NCBI GenBank assembly: GCA_964545075.1
Contig: CAZJFS010000211.1
Span: 1 to 6,993 of the forward strand
Reading direction: 5' to 3'
Length of the DNA: 6,993 bases
Origin: DAOPXV01 sp035352535
Lineage (GTDB): Bacteria; Muiribacteriota; UBA9980
Shown: piece after piece, positions 5,900-6,993 of the stretch
Position numbering within the stretch: the stretch's first letter is position 1
Layout: each line of letters starts with the position of its first letter
The notes under the pieces: model-generated
What the model was told of the DNA's origin: nothing
Database searches by the model: none
The model's input: the letters and a program-made list of their open reading frames with translations, nothing else
Program-made: the position numbers and the translations under genes

Positions 5900-6093
5900 A
5901 TTTTTTAAATAATTTTTAATGTTATTAGGATCGTGTTGTTCAGAATTGTTTTCGATTATTATTGACTCTTTATTTTGTAATAATTCATCAATATTTTTGA
6001 CCCCGTTGCGCATCGTCTGATCATACAAAGGTGCATATCGTTGCTTAGTTTTGAAGTCTTTATGGGTGAGGATCCGCTGCACGGTGTAGGGGA

Positions 6094-6129
6094 CGACCTT
6101 GCCGCTCGAAGCCAGGAGGCTCGCGTATT
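6094..6129. repeat. 36-bp direct repeat shared with 6696-6731
   Basis: The 36 bp starting CGACCTTGCCGCT match 6696-6731 at 34 positions, in direct orientation, 602 bp apart. Both encode YASLLASSGKV of the two integrase copies. It is the best-conserved part of the duplication and long enough to support recombination that would remove the sequence between. Confidence 0.85.
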
Positions 6130-6205
6130 TGTGGGTAATTTAATTCAGAGGTATATCAGAATCATCACGACAAGTTTTTCAATGCCGAGGTCAAGGCCCG
6201 TCTTT

Positions 6206-6453
6206 TCAAGCATTTTTTTTCAAAGCTAACGCTTCTTTTATAAAGACTTCCTTCAGAAAAGCTTTAGACATGAGTTCCCTCATGCGCCTAACGCCGATGT
6301 CGATGCGCTCGACCTTATCCATTCTATAAAATAAATCAGCTATTATTTTCGTTTCTTCGAACAGAGATTTTACCGAGATCTTTCGTATTCAATCCTTCCG
6401 GGATTAATAACTTCAACGCGATCATCGTAGAATTCGACCATCGGCAGTTTCTT
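6206..6453 (-). pseudogene. Frameshifted C-terminal remnant of a RecG/AlbA-like HATPase_c_4 (AAA_4) protein
   Basis: Three successive reading frames together spell the conserved C-terminus of this family. Frame one (from 6453) gives KKLPMVEFYDDRVEVINPG. Frame two (from 6401) gives PEGLNTKDLGKISVRRN. Frame three (from about 6343) gives IADLFYRMDKVERIGVRRMR then ELMSKA and stops at 6206. Known members read VEI(F/Y)DDRIEI.NPGGLP.GL....L...S.RRNP.IA.L..R...VE.IGTGI.RM, so two frameshifts are needed to restore it, and the GTG of IGTG is shortened to GV. An in-frame stop (6456-6454) lies directly upstream. These proteins are putative ATP-binding regulators common in bacterial accessory DNA. The N-terminal AlbA_2 part is absent. 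The fragment lies between the two integrase copies in the same orientation. Confidence 0.75.
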
Positions 6454-6529
6454 TCATTTACTTGAAAGATTATTTTTTAAAATTAAGATGACCAGACTTT
6501 TCGGATCGTTAGGCTATGAGATATAGCGC

Positions 6530-6583
6530 TAAATTTAAGCGACTGTCTCTTCCGACGACTCTTCGTTCTCATTAAATTTAAGC
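6530..6583. repeat. 11-bp direct repeat at the 3' end of the integrase
   Basis: TAAATTTAAGC occurs at 6530-6540 and again at 6573-6583, in the same orientation and 43 bp apart. It spans the stop codon and the codons for MLKFN near the end of the integrase. It could be a duplication or a recombinase arm site. The element is too short to decide. Confidence 0.4.
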
Positions 6584-6993
6584 ATGTCATCGATGACCTT
6601 GACCGCATTTACAAGATTTTGAGAGTAGAGGTGCGCGTATCGTTGCGTCGTCTTGAAATCTTTATGCGTCATGGCCTTTTGCATTGTGTATTGATCGACC
6701 TTGCCGCTTGATGCCAGGAGGCTCGCGTATTGGTGCCGAAGATCATGTATGCGGTAGTTTTCAGGCAGACTGGCATGTTCTTTTATCTGTTTCCACTCTT
6801 TCCAAAAGGCTTTTCTGATACCGTTGTTCTTAATAAGTTTTTTCTGGTCACGAAGGATTTTAAGGGCTCTTTCATTAAGTAATTTTCGGCGAAAGATTTT
6901 CTTAATGTTTTTTGCGCGATGAGCTCCGGCGCAACGCTTCTGGAAATAAATTAACTTTTTAAAAAACCGTATGCTTAAAGCGCCTCGAACTAA
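6535..6993 (-). CDS. Tyrosine recombinase (integrase), C-terminal part, cut by window edge
   Basis: An open frame of 152 codons enters from the right edge and stops with TAA at 6537-6535. It ends with the catalytic domain of a phage-type integrase: NYRIHDLRHQYASLLASSG carries HxxR, MTHKDFKT carries the second His, and TQRYAHLY the nucleophile Tyr. The N-terminal and core-binding domains lie outside. The upstream part aligns less well. LVRGALSIRFF resembles the first-Arg box (usually LRRGE.L.L.W) with Glu and Trp missing, and KIFRRKLLNERALKIL resembles the usual IPLNERAL. The stretch RDQKKLIKNNGIRKAFW lacks the expected YVFP segment. Either this is a divergent integrase or it too is decaying by in-frame changes. 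It would catalyse integration and excision of a mobile element, probably the one lying to the right. Confidence 0.8.
   Translation of the reverse strand, partial: LVRGALSIRFFKKLIYFQKRCAGAHRAKNIKKIFRRKLLNERALKILRDQKKLIKNNGIRKAFWKEWKQIKEHASLPENYRIHDLRHQYASLLASSGKVDQYTMQKAMTHKDFKTTQRYAHLYSQNLVNAVKVIDDMLKFNENEESSEETVA

Larger units (their letters stand above)
5861..6139 (-). pseudogene. Tyrosine recombinase (integrase) C-terminal remnant lacking HxxR
   Basis: Reading in frame from just after a stop at 6142-6140, the product is THKYASLLASSGKVVPYTVQ, followed by RILTHKDFKTKQRYAPLYDQ. It aligns closely with the integrase at 6535-6993 (HQYASLLASSGKVDQYTMQK and AMTHKDFKTTQRYAHLYSQN). The active-site His of LTHKD and the nucleophile Tyr of QRYAPLY are still present. 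The upstream motif RIHDLRH of the other copy is missing. Comparing DNA, the CTGAAAACTACC and CACCAATACGCG blocks of the intact copy are nearly abutted here, so about 17 bp covering HDLR have been deleted, and a stop codon follows upstream. The protein cannot recombine DNA. The C-terminal tail beyond NIDELLQN is unrelated AT-rich sequence that contains a promoter for the next gene. Without sequence beyond the window I cannot say which copy came first. Confidence 0.8.

Noticed and set aside
6041..6229. Plus-strand open frame of 62 codons
   Set aside because: It is antisense to the integrase remnant and to part of the HATPase_c_4 remnant, whose minus-strand protein homology is clear. It has no ribosome binding site.

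Overview
The window is a mixed-strand bacterial segment that looks like an accessory region beside a decaying integrated element. No rRNA, tRNA, CRISPR array or complete insertion sequence is visible. Genes have purine-rich ribosome binding sites and sigma70-type promoters (TTGACA/TATAAT with 17-bp spacers), spacers are very AT-rich, and most coding DNA has moderate GC. MshEN-like, Sel1 and ankyrin modules and membrane-anchored coiled-coil proteins suggest an environmental, probably diderm lineage. I cannot fix the phylum from this sequence; an Omnitrophota- or Elusimicrobiota-like source is only a guess.

Left part (1-1290): a minus-strand, AT-rich coiled-coil gene runs off the left edge. It is transcribed divergently from a plus-strand helix-turn-helix gene (663-1169). 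Each has its own near-perfect promoter in the 150-bp gap. A bidirectional terminator near 1236-1287 separates the plus gene from the operon converging on it.

Centre (1319-3743, minus strand): three genes, 32 and 38 nt apart, form an apparent operon of membrane-anchored proteins. In transcription order they are an MshEN-like/TM/Sel1-repeat protein, a single-TM coiled-coil protein, and a two-TM protein with a proline-rich linker and coiled coil. None has a recognisable enzymatic domain. They read as a scaffold or envelope assembly of unknown purpose and are the best candidate here for an undescribed system.

Control region (3744-3997) and right-centre (3998-5292): overlapping divergent promoter candidates sit between the operon and a plus-strand Cro/C1-type repressor gene. 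The plus transcript would begin with a compact structured RNA of about 75 nt ending in a U-rich run, so it may be a small RNA or an attenuating leader. The repressor start lacks a ribosome binding site. An ankyrin-repeat gene with a strong promoter follows. The gaps 4430-4600 and 5293-5480 hold nothing else I can support.

Right part (5481-6993, minus strand): a small two-TM membrane protein gene has its own promoter and terminator but a doubtful start codon. Upstream of it lie gene remains: an integrase C-terminus that has lost its HxxR motif, a frameshifted C-terminal piece of an AlbA/RecG-like HATPase_c_4 protein, and a second integrase C-terminus running off the right edge with HxxR, H and Tyr intact. 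This arrangement suggests repeated insertion and decay of mobile DNA at one site.
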